From the NCBI GenBank assembly GCA_009741485.1, contig CM019218.1, positions 46,733,312 to 46,797,311 on the forward strand: DNA of 64,000 nucleotides. Reading direction: 5' to 3'. The DNA is from Malurus cyaneus samueli (Eukaryota > Chordata > Aves > Passeriformes > Maluridae). Shown piece after piece: positions 26,001-42,520 of the stretch. Position 1 is the stretch's first letter, and every line of letters starts with the position of its first letter. The translations under genes and the position numbers were made by a program. The notes beneath the pieces were generated by a model. That model was not told the DNA's origin. It did no database searches and was given only the letters and a program-made list of their open reading frames with translations.

Positions 26001-28839
26001 CGTTAAATCATTCACAATCAAAGCCCTGCTTGCTGGTGAAAAACTTCACAAATAATTTAATCAAAAGATCATAAACTTCCTTCCATGTGCACATGTATAT
26101 ACTTCTAATATCATTTAGAGTGTAAATTTACAAATTCTTCTGGGTTTGAGAGAAATTCTAACAAATGAGCTAAAGTGGGTTGTATTTTTATTTAAATACA
26201 AGACAATAGTAAAATAAAATTGTATCTGTGAGATAGGAACAAAATTTCTAAACATGTTTAAAGTCCTCCAAATCTTATGTCAGATAGAATTCTCCTTTTC
26301 ATGTGTGTGAAAGAAAGTAAGGATTCCAAGAGATCTGTTGGAATTCAGCTTTTTTCTGGGCACTGGTTTGGAGGGGGAGGTTGAAGCTCTGGCTAACATC
26401 ACATTCTTTCCTACATTCCTGACGTGGATTACATTTTAGGACTCCACTGTAGATTCACCACATTGCTAAAAATGGTGCAATGTTTCATTGTGGTGGTCCA
26501 TGAGCCGAGCAGGCACTTCTCAGTCCAAGCCTCTGCCCAGCACCTTGCTTTGGCAGCTCCGGGGCTCTTTGGGAGTAGCTTGGGAGCAGCTTCTGTTGGT
26601 CCAGTCACTGCAGTATTTTTCTTTTGAACGTGTTGGTTTGCTTTGATTGGGACTATTATGAGAAACAGCCAAGGAGAAAAAACCTCTGAATAGAAGATAT
26701 CGCTCAGAAAACTCTTGAGAATTGCTAGGAAACCATGCAAGAGAAAATGTCCAGTGAATGTGTCAGGAAAAAATTTGTTATTTGGAGGTGCAAAGCTAAG
26801 GTGTTGAGCACACTGTGACAGGTAAGCCTGCCTCAGTTGCCATCAGTGATGGCAAATCCTTAGGGGAAATATTACAGCTGGATTACTGCAGACATTCTTG
26901 TGACTTGTTCTTAATGCAGAATAAATGCTTCTGAGATTTGTGAAGTCTGAAGAAGGGGCAAACCCATGAAATTCTTTTGAGAAAGGAGAACCAACAGAGC
27001 AGGTTGCTTTGGGTGGTGGGACAGGGTTCAGTTGAACATGAGCACTCAGAGATGCCTGTGAGGGCATTTCTGGCCAGGGCCTCCTGGCTCTGCTCCAGCT
27101 CAGTGTCCAGCAGAGATCTGGATGTGTGGACTGGATGAAAGTCTTGGGATGTTCCACACTTAAAGGCAATGGGTGCAGGGTCCCAGATTCAGGGAGATGG
27201 CTGGGGGATGGGGGGTCCCTGCCCTCACCTGTCCGTGGGCACAGTGACATGGGACAGTGAACAGTCAGCATGGCCCTGCTGGGTTATTTCATATTCACTC
27301 AGCTATTCAGCTAATTTTTGGCTGATCTAAGAAAGGCAGGACTGTGATAAGTACAGGATTGTTTTAAAAGTCTGCTGTTTTGCAAATCACATGAGTTTCA
27401 AATCACTCCCACCTAAGAAAGTGCTGCAACATCTGAGGTTTAGTATAAGGGGAATTAGGAGGAAACCTGTGGATTATCAGTAAAGCATTTTCATCCTTCC
27501 CATAAAAGTAACTAATTTAACCTCTGTTTTTCCAAATTTGGCAGATTTTTCTCTACAGAACATTTTCAGTAGTTCTTAATATTAATTCTCATGACTATCT
27601 ATGGACATATGGAAAAAAATTTCCTTGTTCAAAGCTTAAAATGCAGAATAATTTTGAGACATAAAGGAGGGGAGGGATCTCACACCTTCCCAAGAGAAGC
27701 TATCCTGTGTGTTTTGCACACTGGACATGTTTGCTGTGCTGCTTTCTGTACTGGGATGCTACAAAGCACAATGGGAGCATTCATAAAACTTTTTATTGAC
27801 TAAGAACGGGACAGTAGCATATGGGAACATCAACAATTGCTAACTGATCATGGAAGAAAGAAATTCCAGTATTCTAGTGTTATAAAAAGAAGAGGGGGAA
27901 AAGAAAAGTCATTCAGAACTTAGTCATATTGGTTCAGCTGTTGTAACCAAAGACTGATAAGATAATAGAGGTCTTTGTGGCTGTTTTCTACTGAAATGCT
28001 TTATCTTTATGATACACTTGGGGCCCTTTAGAGTAGAAGCTTTTCAAACTGCTGCTGGAGTTAGAACTCAAATTAGATGCTTGTTGCAATGGCAAGGGGG
28101 CTCCTTAGTCAGGCAGCCCTCACAAAGCGACTTTTATCTCCGAAGCCCTTCCATTAGATTGTTACTTTCTTCTGTTTTTCCTGTTTATTTTTGTTGACTT
28201 TTGCTGCCCTATTTTGTGGCATTTAGAAGGTGACCCAATCAAAAGAGGGTAAATGCTGAATGCTGGACAGAGCCTGTAAAGTGGAAACATCACAGTACAT
28301 CTGATGTGTGCTGCGGGCTGCAGTGTTAGACAGAACGGTTTAACCAGGTTATCTCTGGGAGGCTAAGATCAAATACACTTTCTTTTATGTCTAGCATTGT
28401 GTTTTTTCTCTCTTTTCAAACAATGTCTATAAAATAATAAAACCCCATCCAACCTAACAGAGGAATCACAAAGGCTTTTTCTTTTCTAAGGGAAAAAAAA
28501 AAATAAACCCGCTGAAATTGCTTAACTTGATTCAAAATAATTTTTGATTGTTGGTTGGATTGTTTTGGCTGATGATACATTGGAACTGCAGTTATGTGAT
28601 TTAAAGCCCTACTTGGTTTCTGGCAAAGTCCACACTTCTTTCTTGCATTACTGTCTCCTGATTTCATAAAAGTCACACTATGTGTTTGTTCTAGAAACAT
28701 AACAGGAGTAATCATTTGTGATTTATTAATTTGTATTTCCTGTAAATGTATGGAGCAAAAGTTAGTTTAGATGCAGTGCATAAACAAGGATGATATTTGT
28801 CATGCTTTACACTAATCACAGAATTCAAGAGAGCCAATA

Positions 28840-29030
28840 ATACTTTGCAGCTGTGTAGAGATTCCATGCAAAGATCTCAAAGCACTCCAGAAACATTAAC
28901 TAACCAGGCATAAAAACCTCTGATTGGTGGTGTTTTACTTCGTGTGCATGTTGGGAAACTAAGGCAAGTACATTCAGGAACCCACAGTAGTTTCATGTCA
29001 CAGCTAAGAACCCTGCTTCAGCAAGCTATG
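28840..29030. repeat. Probable ancient L3/MIR-like fragment
   Basis: The pieces AAGATCTCAAAGCACTCCAG, TTGGGAAACTAAGGCAAG and TTCATGTCACAGCTAAGAAC follow the order of a widespread amniote repeat tail: 'atctcaaagcactttaca', then 'ggggaaactgaggca', then 'gtcacacagcaagt'. Divergence is high, as expected for an old insertion. Boundaries are approximate. Confidence 0.45.
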
Positions 29031-31389
29031 GATCATGCCTATTAATTTTTTGGCTTATTTATGACTCCAGTATTTTTTTCTTCGATTCATTCTATTCTTC
29101 TATTGATAGAATATGTGTTTTTATCTAGTTTTCTTTCCCTGAGTGTCAGAGAGATTAAATTATACTATGTAAACCTAGAAGTCTCCTTTTGGTTATGGCT
29201 GCTTCTTTTTTTCTTTTTTCCCTTACCAGCAGTTATTACCCTGCCTTTACCTCAGGACAGCTTGCCACAAGGACTGTAACAAATTTAACTCTGAAAAGCC
29301 TCCAGTGTTTGCTGACATGCAGCTACATTTGAATACAGACTGAATAGGTAGTAAAAGATAACAGGAGTGTTGTAAGGTGATATAGGAGATCTAGTTATAT
29401 TATATATCTATACTTACAGGATATTAGTTTTTAAATTTTTTTTTGGCAATATTTAAAGAGATCTAGGTAGATAAAATGCAGGATGAAGTTTGTGATTTTT
29501 TATTACGTGCATTGTAAGATACATTATGCTCTTTCCATTACTTTATGTACCAGAAATTTTGTAGTAGTCTAATTGGTTTTAAAAGATAGAGTTTTGCCAC
29601 AAGCAGGATTCTTTCTAAATGGAATTTTAGACCACAAGTTGAACTCTTCCCTCTTTTTCAGCAGATTTATTGCTACTTTTTATTTTCTCTCTCCTGGTTA
29701 GATTTGACCTATGACCAGAATTTCTCAAAAGTTCTCTTTGATGCCTTAGTTCTCTTCAATCTGACCATTTTATCTCAATTTGTGCTGAAATCCAAAAGAA
29801 AGAGTGAAACAATAATCACACGGGGAAAAATTAAAATATTAATACAATGAGATTATTATCACAAAGGCAAGGATATATAATCAAAGTAATATAAAAAAAG
29901 ATAATTTTTTTTTCTGAACTTTTGGTGAGACTGTCACATTTTCATTTTAAAAAGAAGTCCTTAAACACTATCAGCTTCCCACTAACTCTCAAAATTTTAA
30001 ATACTGCTGGTAAAGGGAGTCAATGGATCAAATTCAGTATATCTGTAGTCACTGAAATAAAGGCCTCTAAGAAAAATGTGTCAATTTTAAAGGTCTTTCC
30101 TAACTGAAGACCATTTTGTGATAGAGCCAAAGGTTAATAAAATCAGTAGTGAATGTAGCAATTTTACAGATAAGCTATTCACAACAAGTGTAGTTACTTG
30201 AATAAAAAGCTAATTCAGTTCTAAAATGCCACATGCAGTAGCAGTGAATAGCTGCTTTTAGGTGCTTTCTGGAGGAGGATAAAATACAGAATCACAGCAC
30301 TCTTCTTTTCCAGCATCCCTGGCTGCCTGTAAATTGCTGTGAATGGGACTGTGGGCTGACAGGCTCTATTAAGACAAACTGCCTTTCTCATCGGAGAGAT
30401 AAAATAAATCAGGTGTTTAGTCAAATTAAAATACTTCAGATGGAGCAGGCCCTGGGGAGCACTGATCCACCTGACAAATCTGAGAGAAACTCAAGACAGA
30501 TGTGTTTTGGGGATAAGGAAGACCCCATGGAAAAAAATGCACTGCTGTCTTTGGAGTAAGAGAATAGGATTAGAACAGAGAGCGAGCTGTGGTATATAAT
30601 ATTTTATGGGAGCTGGCATATTTACTGTTTATTTTTTACTAAGCTTTTTGTTTTATCTGTTTTTATGGCAAATACATTTTACAGATAGCTGGATTTTTAT
30701 TTTATTTATAGATATTTTCAGTCAGCAGCAGAAGTTTATTTACTGGTAATGAGCTTAGGAATCTCATTGCTTGCTGCAGTAAGTGGATGCAAAACAGATG
30801 ATGATGGCACACAGCTACTGATGACCTCTCTTGTCCCAGCCAGGTTAGCTCAATCTGGTCTGCATTCTAAGCAAGTTGGTTTTTATTGGTATTTAAACTG
30901 TAAAATAATGGTTGGGATTTTCCACTCTAAAATTAAATTATACCTCTCCCCCCACACACACACTCTTCATACAACAACATTCTCATCTTATGCTTATTCT
31001 TGTCTCGAGCAGTGCTCGGTTAGGTGTCCCGCAGTTTCGTGGAGGTCTCGTGATTTTCCAGGAGCACAATGTACATTTTGTGGTCATCAGTTCTATTCTG
31101 TTGTTGGATTACATAGCAGGGTACAAATTAAAGAGCAGAGTACTTTAAATGGGGTCATTTATTTCAGATGTGTTTCTCGAGGGGGAGAAAAGGAAAGAAA
31201 AACAATTACTGTGAATTTCTGAATAAAAACAGTTCAGCCTGCTATTGTAAAGAAATCGAGAAAGAAAGAAAAAAACAAACTATAAATTTGTGGCAACTAT
31301 CTCAAATGTTTCTAAGAAATCCTAACAAAACAACCATATTTTGTAGCATTAGCAGGCACTTTTTGTGGTAGTTTTCTGCTCATGTTATG

Positions 31390-31620
31390 AAGCAAGTACA
31401 ATCTATACACAATAATATGGCAATGGCATGGGAGATGAATATCTGCTTTGGGTGTGTAAAATATTTGATGACTGCAAGCTCAGGGGCTTGCATTATGATG
31501 CCAAAGCTGCTTGACAGATGTGAAAGTCTCAAGCTGTTGTTTCCCAGGTGGCAGTGGAGGACAATAAGTATAATTTGAGGCAGCAGATTGCTTCAGCTAT
31601 AGGTGGGTGGAACGGTTGAT
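31390..31620. promoter_or_regulatory. Candidate conserved non-coding element
   Basis: A high-complexity stretch contains TGACAG at 31512-31517 overlapping an E-box CAGATG at 31515-31520, another E-box CAGGTG at 31545-31550, and a SOX-type ACAAT at 31561-31565. It has no repeat similarity and no coding character. Function is inferred only. Confidence 0.2.
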
Positions 31621-33706
31621 CTCTTCTAGTCACAACGGGCAGGGCAGTTTTTCTTTGGCAGAACAGTCTTTTACCCATGAAAATGAGCTCCAGTATGCAA
31701 TATTGTATTCAAAACCACCTAAATAACCTTTGGACCAAAGCGAAAAATCTCCAAAATTTGATAACCCAGGTTAAAGTAGATCTATACTGAAGTTGCAGAT
31801 AATAGAACAGATGTCACATGGATCTCAGTGCAGGGTAAAGGATCCTGCCGTGCAGGTACTTTCCTGGCCACATGCCTGCCCAAACTTACTTTCAAAAAAT
31901 ATTTTGGTTTTTTTTTTTTTCTTTGAACCTTTTTGCATGGAATTCTTTCATTGCTTCAGTTCACTCGTATCACACCAAAGTTTTGCAATGATTTGATTGG
32001 GATAATAGTCCTTCAACTTCAATTTCATACCTCTTTTGACTAAGGAAATCCCTAATGATAGTTTCTAAAATTTCTGCTGCAACAGAAGTTACACATTTTT
32101 CTTTTTGTGAAGACATGTGTCACATGTATACTGAAGGATTAGACATTAGAGGGTAGGGAAGTATCAAGTTGTTGGAAACTTTAAAAACTAAGGCACTTAA
32201 TAGTGAATAAGAAATTGAATATTTTCCAGTGCTTCACTTTGATAAATGCTACTAATAGATATAAATAAAAAAAAAAAAAATCAGGTACCCTTTGTTTTTG
32301 GGAGCTTGCTTTATCTAGAGTGACTGACTTAAGCCATGCAGTTTCTTTTTTCCATATAAAGAAATTACAAACAGAAGTTTCCTTGTATGCTGCTTTTTCA
32401 AAAGGAAATTCTGTGCAAGAATCATACTGGTCCCATCAGAGCACTGTGTAGGTAGTAGAGAATCCTGTGTTTGTCACCGTCTTGGCAGGAGCTTGTTTTG
32501 TCTTCCTTCACCTTATGAAACCTGTCAGTCTCTCTCTTCTCTTCACTAGAAGGTATCCACCTTAGTCCTGGGAAGGAGGTGGAGTCATAATTTTGTGACA
32601 GTTTCTCCATTATCTTCTAGGTCCTGCTCCTCACACGTTTTCTTCCTCTTCAAAAGTCCTATGACTTCTTTATCACAGTCCTCCACTGTGAACAGAGGGA
32701 AGGAAGTTTGTGAATACCCTCTTTTGTGCCACTTCTCATATCATTGTGGCAGACTACCGACCTGGCAAATTCTTGATCTTGTTTTCTTTAATTTTCAGTT
32801 CTGTACAACATTAAATTGCTTTACTTATCCCACTTCCATACCTAAAGCTCTTTCAGATCCTCTCCCAACATTCCCAAACTTCTACCTTGCTGTAATTATA
32901 TTATCTCTTATAGACCTGTGGGTCTGAGATACTCACACAAGGAATCATATTGTATGGCTCAGATATAGGAACTGACATTGCAGTTTCTGACAGAGAAATA
33001 TGTTCCTACATAAGATGGGGATATTTACAGATTGATTTGGAAAAGGACCCTGTACTCTCCACTTATGAGACCCATGCAATTTACCCATAAACAGACCATT
33101 AAGCATCATTAGTGCAAAGAATAAATGTACCGTAGTTTCATATTAATTAAGTGCTCTCTGTAGAGTAAACTTTGAAAGTTAAATGAAAATTCTTGAGCTA
33201 TTTTCTCAGGTTAGCCATTTCTCTTGGGACAAGTAAAGCTCATTTTTAATACACATTCCACAACCAAAGCTTGCATTTACCTAAATGACCTACCAGATAT
33301 ATGGGTATTTTTGAGAAATGATCAATAAATTCTTAAACTGCTTCTTCCACCAAACAGCATCTTTTAAATTTCCTTTTAACATTTGTGCATACTAGGGTTG
33401 AAAAAAACAACAAAATTTATAAAGTGAGGTAAAATTATGTCTAATAAACTTTGAAGGTATGCATCACAGTAGGCAGATTTAGATGGAGAAGATATAGGGA
33501 TACATGCAGAATGAATCCCTGTCAGAAAAAAGGAAATATTCTATATATTTTCTGCTAACATTTCTGTTGCATCCTCCCCTGCTTAGAGTCTAGCAAAACT
33601 GTGTGTTACATTCTTTTGAGATTCATTAGTAGAAAATATATCCAAGCTGTATTTGAAATAAACATGGTGATGACGCATTTTTTGAGGGGTAAATGTTGCT
33701 CTGTAA

Positions 33707-37407
<3,701 letters not shown>

Positions 37408-37476
37408 ATTGCAAGACAACAGCAGCAACTTCTGCAACAGCAGCACAAAATCAATCTACTGCAGCAGCAAATTCAG
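37408..37476 (+). CDS. SOX6: SOX6 internal coding exon: rest of the Q-box coiled coil (69 bp)
   Basis: The exon holds 23 codons: IARQQQQLLQQQHKINLLQQ followed by QIQ. Eleven of the 23 residues are Gln. Residues I1, L8, I15 and I22 are spaced by seven, so the exon adds a further set of heptad hydrophobics to the coiled coil begun in the previous exon. The peptide is the same in human SOX6 and SOX5 as recalled, so paralogue identity rests on the two upstream exons, with which it is collinear. The acceptor is TATTTCTAATAG and the donor is GTCAGT. Both boundaries are phase 0, so skipping it would remove 23 residues in frame. The Gln codons mix CAA and CAG rather than forming a pure CAG run. The family's next peptide (VQGHMPPLMIP and onward) was not found in the remaining 26.5 kb, so the following exon lies beyond the window. 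Confidence 0.97.
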
Positions 37477-40028
37477 GTCAGTGTATTTTATTGCTCTCTT
37501 CTGATTATGCTTAAGTTCCATTTATGGAGAGGGAAGGGTCTAAAATAAAGCAGCCACATGCTTTACTAACAAGCACTCACTAAAGATGCTCTTTATGGGA
37601 GTTCCTTGTGTTCCAGAAAATTATTGTCAGACATCTTTTTTTGGTGCAAGGAACATCAATAGGCAAAGTTTTCTTCTGAAAGTTATGAAGTATTTTTAAA
37701 TCTCGCCATCTTGTCATAATTCTGAAGTCTGCAATCAGTTGGACTTGTATTGTGTGAAGTAAAAGCAGAGCCTCAATCACTGTTGGGGGAATTCCTCACT
37801 CTGCAAAGGCAAAATTGAGACATTGCAACAATTCCAAGACCTTGACAGCAGTGTGCTCATGTGCAAAGACCCACAGGTACAAATGTTCCAGGTGCCTCTG
37901 GAGTAATTATGCCCTTGTGGATGTGGAAGTATTTTGGAGCTATTTAAATATTTGTGCTTGTACTCAGAACGTGGTTTAATTTTGTGCAAGTATATGTGGG
38001 TAGGGAGTGACATGGATGTAGAGGCATTGTTGGCATGTGATTGTATTACCTTCTCTGCTTCCCACTTTGAAAGCATTTCCACAGGCCTGTTCACTGATTT
38101 AAATATTTCAGTTTGGTCTGACAGATGATTGTGCTGCCAATCATTTCTAATAAGCTTGGGCTATCCATTTCTTTTCCTTAATTAGCTGATTGCTGGGTTA
38201 CTAGATGCCAAAACTGAAGTTTCTTTCCCTCATCCCAAAGGAATGCTCACAAATGCTTTTGAAAATGTTGTTATGCACTTTCGGTTACGCTTTTAAGGAG
38301 TTTATTTAACAAATATAGACGTGGTAATACCTTGTATGAGAGACGCAATTGAATTGTAAAGCACCATTATTGTTGCCTGTTAGAAGATTGTATGTTGATA
38401 TTAGTTGTACATCAAGGGTGGAAGAGATGTAAGAGTAGTGAAAGGAAAAAAAATAGACCATCTTCTCTAATTGTTCTATGCAAGTCTGGCTCAGAAAGCA
38501 AAGAATAGAATTTAAAAAAAAAATTTACTTGGTATAAAAGCTAAGACTGAAATCTAGCTAAGTCTACAAAACAGAACAGTTATCAGTATGAGAAATTTCT
38601 AATATTTAAAATTCTTTTAAAAATTAGAAAACAGAGGAATTATGACTAGGTATTTTTTGTTTCTCTTTGGAGAACTGTGGGTATGTTTTGCAGGGGAGTA
38701 TCTTCTCTGTAGTACAAAGTTCAAAGGTACTTTATGTTTCACTTCAGTCAATACTTTCCAGTAGCTTTACCCTTCCACTGTCTCCAGGGAAAAGTGGTCT
38801 TAGAATTCATTTTGGTATAGGTTGCAGGTTCATTTTCTCATTCAGTTCCCTCTTTCCTCTTACATAGTGCTGAACCCTCCACAAGTGTTCTTTCCCTTCC
38901 TTTCCTAGATGTATATGCAAGGAAGTGTTTCAATAATTATCCTGTTTGTGTGAGTTAAATTATTTCTTGGTGACCCTTCCCTGTATTTTGTCTTCCGGAG
39001 GCTTGCCAATGTCTTATGCCATATTCTCAGTAGTTTGGCCTCTTCATTTATCTATGATTTTTATATTTGCATGAGTCTAATCAGTATATTTGAGGCAGTG
39101 AGGACTGTTTCTTCTCCCTGCTGGTCAGCCAGGTTGGTAACGGGCATGTCAATGCCCAAGGAACCCTAGGCTCCAGTATGAAGCACTAGGCACGGTGGGC
39201 AGATACCAACTCAAACATCCAGTGGTCTTACAGGGAGATTACTGAAAGAAACTTTCCTGGGAGATTGTCTTCGAGGCTAAACACCAGCTTACATGGTCCA
39301 TTTGCTTGTGAGCCAAGCGGTTCTGCTTCGTCTATTTGTTCTGATTTAATTTTGGGGCAGATTTGGCAGCCAGAAGTTGGTTCAGAGTGAAGTTGCTAAG
39401 TTGCATCTGCAATTGGTGTTCTTTTGCTGCTGTAGAATTGTCTGTGAGTGTTGCAGTTTAAGATGTGCAGTTCCCTAAGATCTGCAGCTGGGATGGAGGC
39501 AAAACAGGAGGAAGATGAGAGGAGTGGTGCTGTGCTGGTTCTCCCAGATCCTTTCCCACCATCTTCCCAAGAAACCTCAGAACCAGTACTGAAGTCACAC
39601 TGGTGACTCTGAGTGGGATTCATCGTGTCAAAAATAAGTCATTTCAGTGCAGACTCTGCTTCACTTAATTATCCAGATTGCTCTTGTAGTGAGCAGAGAG
39701 AAGCAAAGTGAATAGTTTAGGAATGCAATTTATCTTGTCCTAAAGTAGAGATTTAAAATATATCAGATAAATTGTTCCCTAAAATGGCTGTTTCTCCCCA
39801 TTGACTAAGAAGGATATGCATACCAGTGCCTTCAGTGTAGAGATCTGATATGAGATGAGGTGAATGCTATGCCTGGAAGGAGAAACAACATTTCTATCAA
39901 ATGTTTACATTCTCAGTTTCGTTTTGGGCTTGGTAGCATTTGCAGCTCTGTCCCCAGCGACCTGATTTCGTTTAGAAGGCTTGCCTAAAGACATTCTTGA
40001 GCAACCATTTCCAGGAAACAGCGATTAC

Positions 40029-40279
40029 CTGCAAAGAATGGTGGGGGCTGTTATCTGGGCTCTGTATTCGTGGGAAAACAATAGTGCCCTTCGTTGCCAC
40101 TCCCCTTTTGAAGGGATTACAAAATGTGAGCAGCACCGGTGCCAGTTCCACCAGGGCAGGGTCATATTTGTGGCACAGCCACTCCAAGCAGTACAGTGTG
40201 TTCTCCAGGATGTCAGAGAGGGGCATTGCTGGTGAAAGGTTTCCATCCTGAGACAGTGTATCAGCTCTCATCTCCTGAG
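40029..40279 (-). other. Possible antisense exon or pseudogene fragment
   Basis: On the minus strand an open frame of 99 codons (ATG at 40271, stop at 39972) includes the peptide LENTLYCLEWLCHKYDPALV. Its inner part is bordered by an acceptor-like AACATTGCAG ending at 40280 and a donor-like CAG/GTAATC after 40029. The 251 bp between them is open throughout. I do not recognise the protein. GC content is higher than in the flanks, and two + strand frames are also open here, so a GC-driven chance ORF is a serious alternative. Confidence 0.2.
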
Positions 40280-41512
40280 CTGCAATGTTAATTCTTGAAA
40301 AAGCATTTCTGTGAATTCTGTGAGGGTACCCAGTTTAGCCTTTAAACAATTAGAAAATGCTTTAGATGGGGATTAAAAGATTTATGTCAATCACATACAA
40401 AAGTTAAAATAATTTGTAATACATAAACCATACTTCCCTTGGACAACTAAGAATTTACTAAGAATTTTCATTATTTAATATTTATTATTTATACTGTGTT
40501 GTATATTATCTGTTTACTTGATCATTTCAACACCTTATTTAATTTAATTGGTGAAAGGGCTTTTTTTGTTTGTTTTATTTCAGACCATTTACCAGAGCAC
40601 CTTGTTATGCATCCATAACTTTGTCAATTATCTATGAACAAAAAGCACTTTAGCTAGGCTTAGTGTATGAAAACAAGAGAGATATTTCAAGAGTACAGAG
40701 GTCATTCAGTGTTCAGCATAATATTCTCATATTTTCTCCATGTTTTCTACACTTGCAGCTTCAGGGTGTATGTGTTGGGAAAGGCAGTTTTGTTGGCTAA
40801 AGAGAGTAGGAATCTGGACTTCTCAGTCCTGTATCTGATTATCAGAAATTTGGCAAATCATTTCCTTTTCCTCAATTCAAATGTTATGTTTTGAGAATCT
40901 TAAATGAAAATTTTCAAATAAATGCAGTGTATTATTACTTTTCAGCTCAAATGTTCATAATGATCATAAACATACTTCTACAGAGTCCACAGAGATGGGA
41001 GTAAATCTAGTATGCCCAATTAAGTTCTTCATTTTGCAGAGCTGTGCAGAGAAATCATTGCTTTTAGTGAAAATGAAAGTTCAGAAAATAACGTGGGTCA
41101 AATAAGAGCTCACAGGCCAGTCTCCAGGTTGATTAAGAGATTTTATTAAAGAATGTTTTTAAAATAAAAAATATTAATTCTAAAGTAGAACAGAATTAGA
41201 TTATTTCAAGAACATATCTTAGGCTGTGCTATAAAAGTGAAAATCTCTAGGAGTAAGTGAAAAAGCGTGTTAAAGGAGGAATTTGGGAGTACATCATGAA
41301 GATAAGACTAGACTGGCACAAGGGAAGATGTGCATTCCTTGAATGGTTCCAAACTAGAGGTCCTGAAACCCCTGTGAATTACCCGAATTACCAGAATTCA
41401 GTCCTTTCAGAATGAGGCTTGGGGACTTCTGAGCCCCACCATGCCCATCTGAGGAAAAGAGGCAGATCCCACTGATGCTTGGAGCTGTTGCTCTAGGATT
41501 TCCCTCTGAGAA

Positions 41513-41514
<2 letters not shown>

Positions 41515-41548
<34 letters not shown>
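41515..41548. repeat. (TG)17 dinucleotide microsatellite
   Basis: Seventeen uninterrupted TG units make up 34 bases within the intron. It is the only long perfect dinucleotide repeat in the window and is likely to vary in length between individuals. Confidence 0.97.
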
Positions 41549-41551
<3 letters not shown>

Positions 41552-42319
41552 TTAAGGGATGAAAGTTTTAAGGGCTTCCCTCCTCTTTTGGGCAGGTTTC
41601 ATTAGGACAAATCCTAAATTGTGGCTGAAATCTCTAAAATGGGCAGTAATGGCTGAGCTTTTCTGCAAAAATCTTTGATAAGGATAACTGTGAAAGATAA
41701 TCCGAGCTGCTTTTGTCCATTTCCCTTCACCTTATTCCTCTTTACAATGCTCCATTGCAGAGTATTTTTTCTGTTTGAATCAGTACAATTTCCATTGCAT
41801 AGAGAAAGTGGTTTCCTCTCTCTCATAAGTATTCTGTTTTAATTCAGCCACTAGAAATTATCCCTAACAGTAATTTTTTCCTAGTTTTAATCTATACATT
41901 CATGCTGTTCTACTTTCATATAAATGTTCTTACATTTTCTGTTTCACTCAAATAGAGCGAACGTGATTACTATGATAGTAAACAGACAAAAGAACAGTAA
42001 CATAAAATTACAACTATTTAAACTGCCTTTGAATAGGAATCATTTGAATCATAAGTAAAACTTAAGAGACTGAACCAATGAGTCTCTCTTCTTATCCATG
42101 ATTAACTACTGACAATTGAGGTACCTGGTGAGCTGAATAAGGACTATCTCTTTATGTGAAGTACATGTCTAAAGATCAGGAATAATTACATTCCACATTA
42201 GCCTTCGTAGCCTCCCTGACCTGGTTAATTAATTTTTTGCTGGGATAATAATAGTAGAAATAGATTTAAAGATACGCTTCATCATTAAGTATGTAACTGA
42301 CCTCCAATTTTAAGAGCTG

Positions 42320-42520
42320 AACCTTTCATTTATTGCCTTTTGGAGACAGGTTAAAGCTCCTTGCAGAGAGCTTGCTGAAAATGCACGAGCTGGAATCCAG
42401 TTATTGTCAGCTCGGTTACACTCTGTGAGGTTGTCTCTCTTTGTAAACTCTATTTAGCCTTGACAAGCAAAAGCAACGGCAGTGCTACTGTTCCAGCACT
42501 AGGGAATAGTCTCCCCTACT
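42320..42520. promoter_or_regulatory. Candidate conserved non-coding element
   Basis: A complex, CpG-retaining stretch carries ATTGT at 42403-42407 and CTTTGT at 42439-42444 (both SOX sites in reverse) and a forkhead-type TGTAAAC at 42442-42448. No repeat family or coding signal is visible. Autoregulation of SOX6 is one possibility, not shown here. Confidence 0.22.

Noticed and set aside
30749..31222. Longest open frame in the window (157 codons, + strand)
   Set aside because: The product has no recognisable domain, includes low-complexity His/Thr stretches from a CACACA run, and starts at no plausible promoter or acceptor. A chance ORF is expected at this scale.
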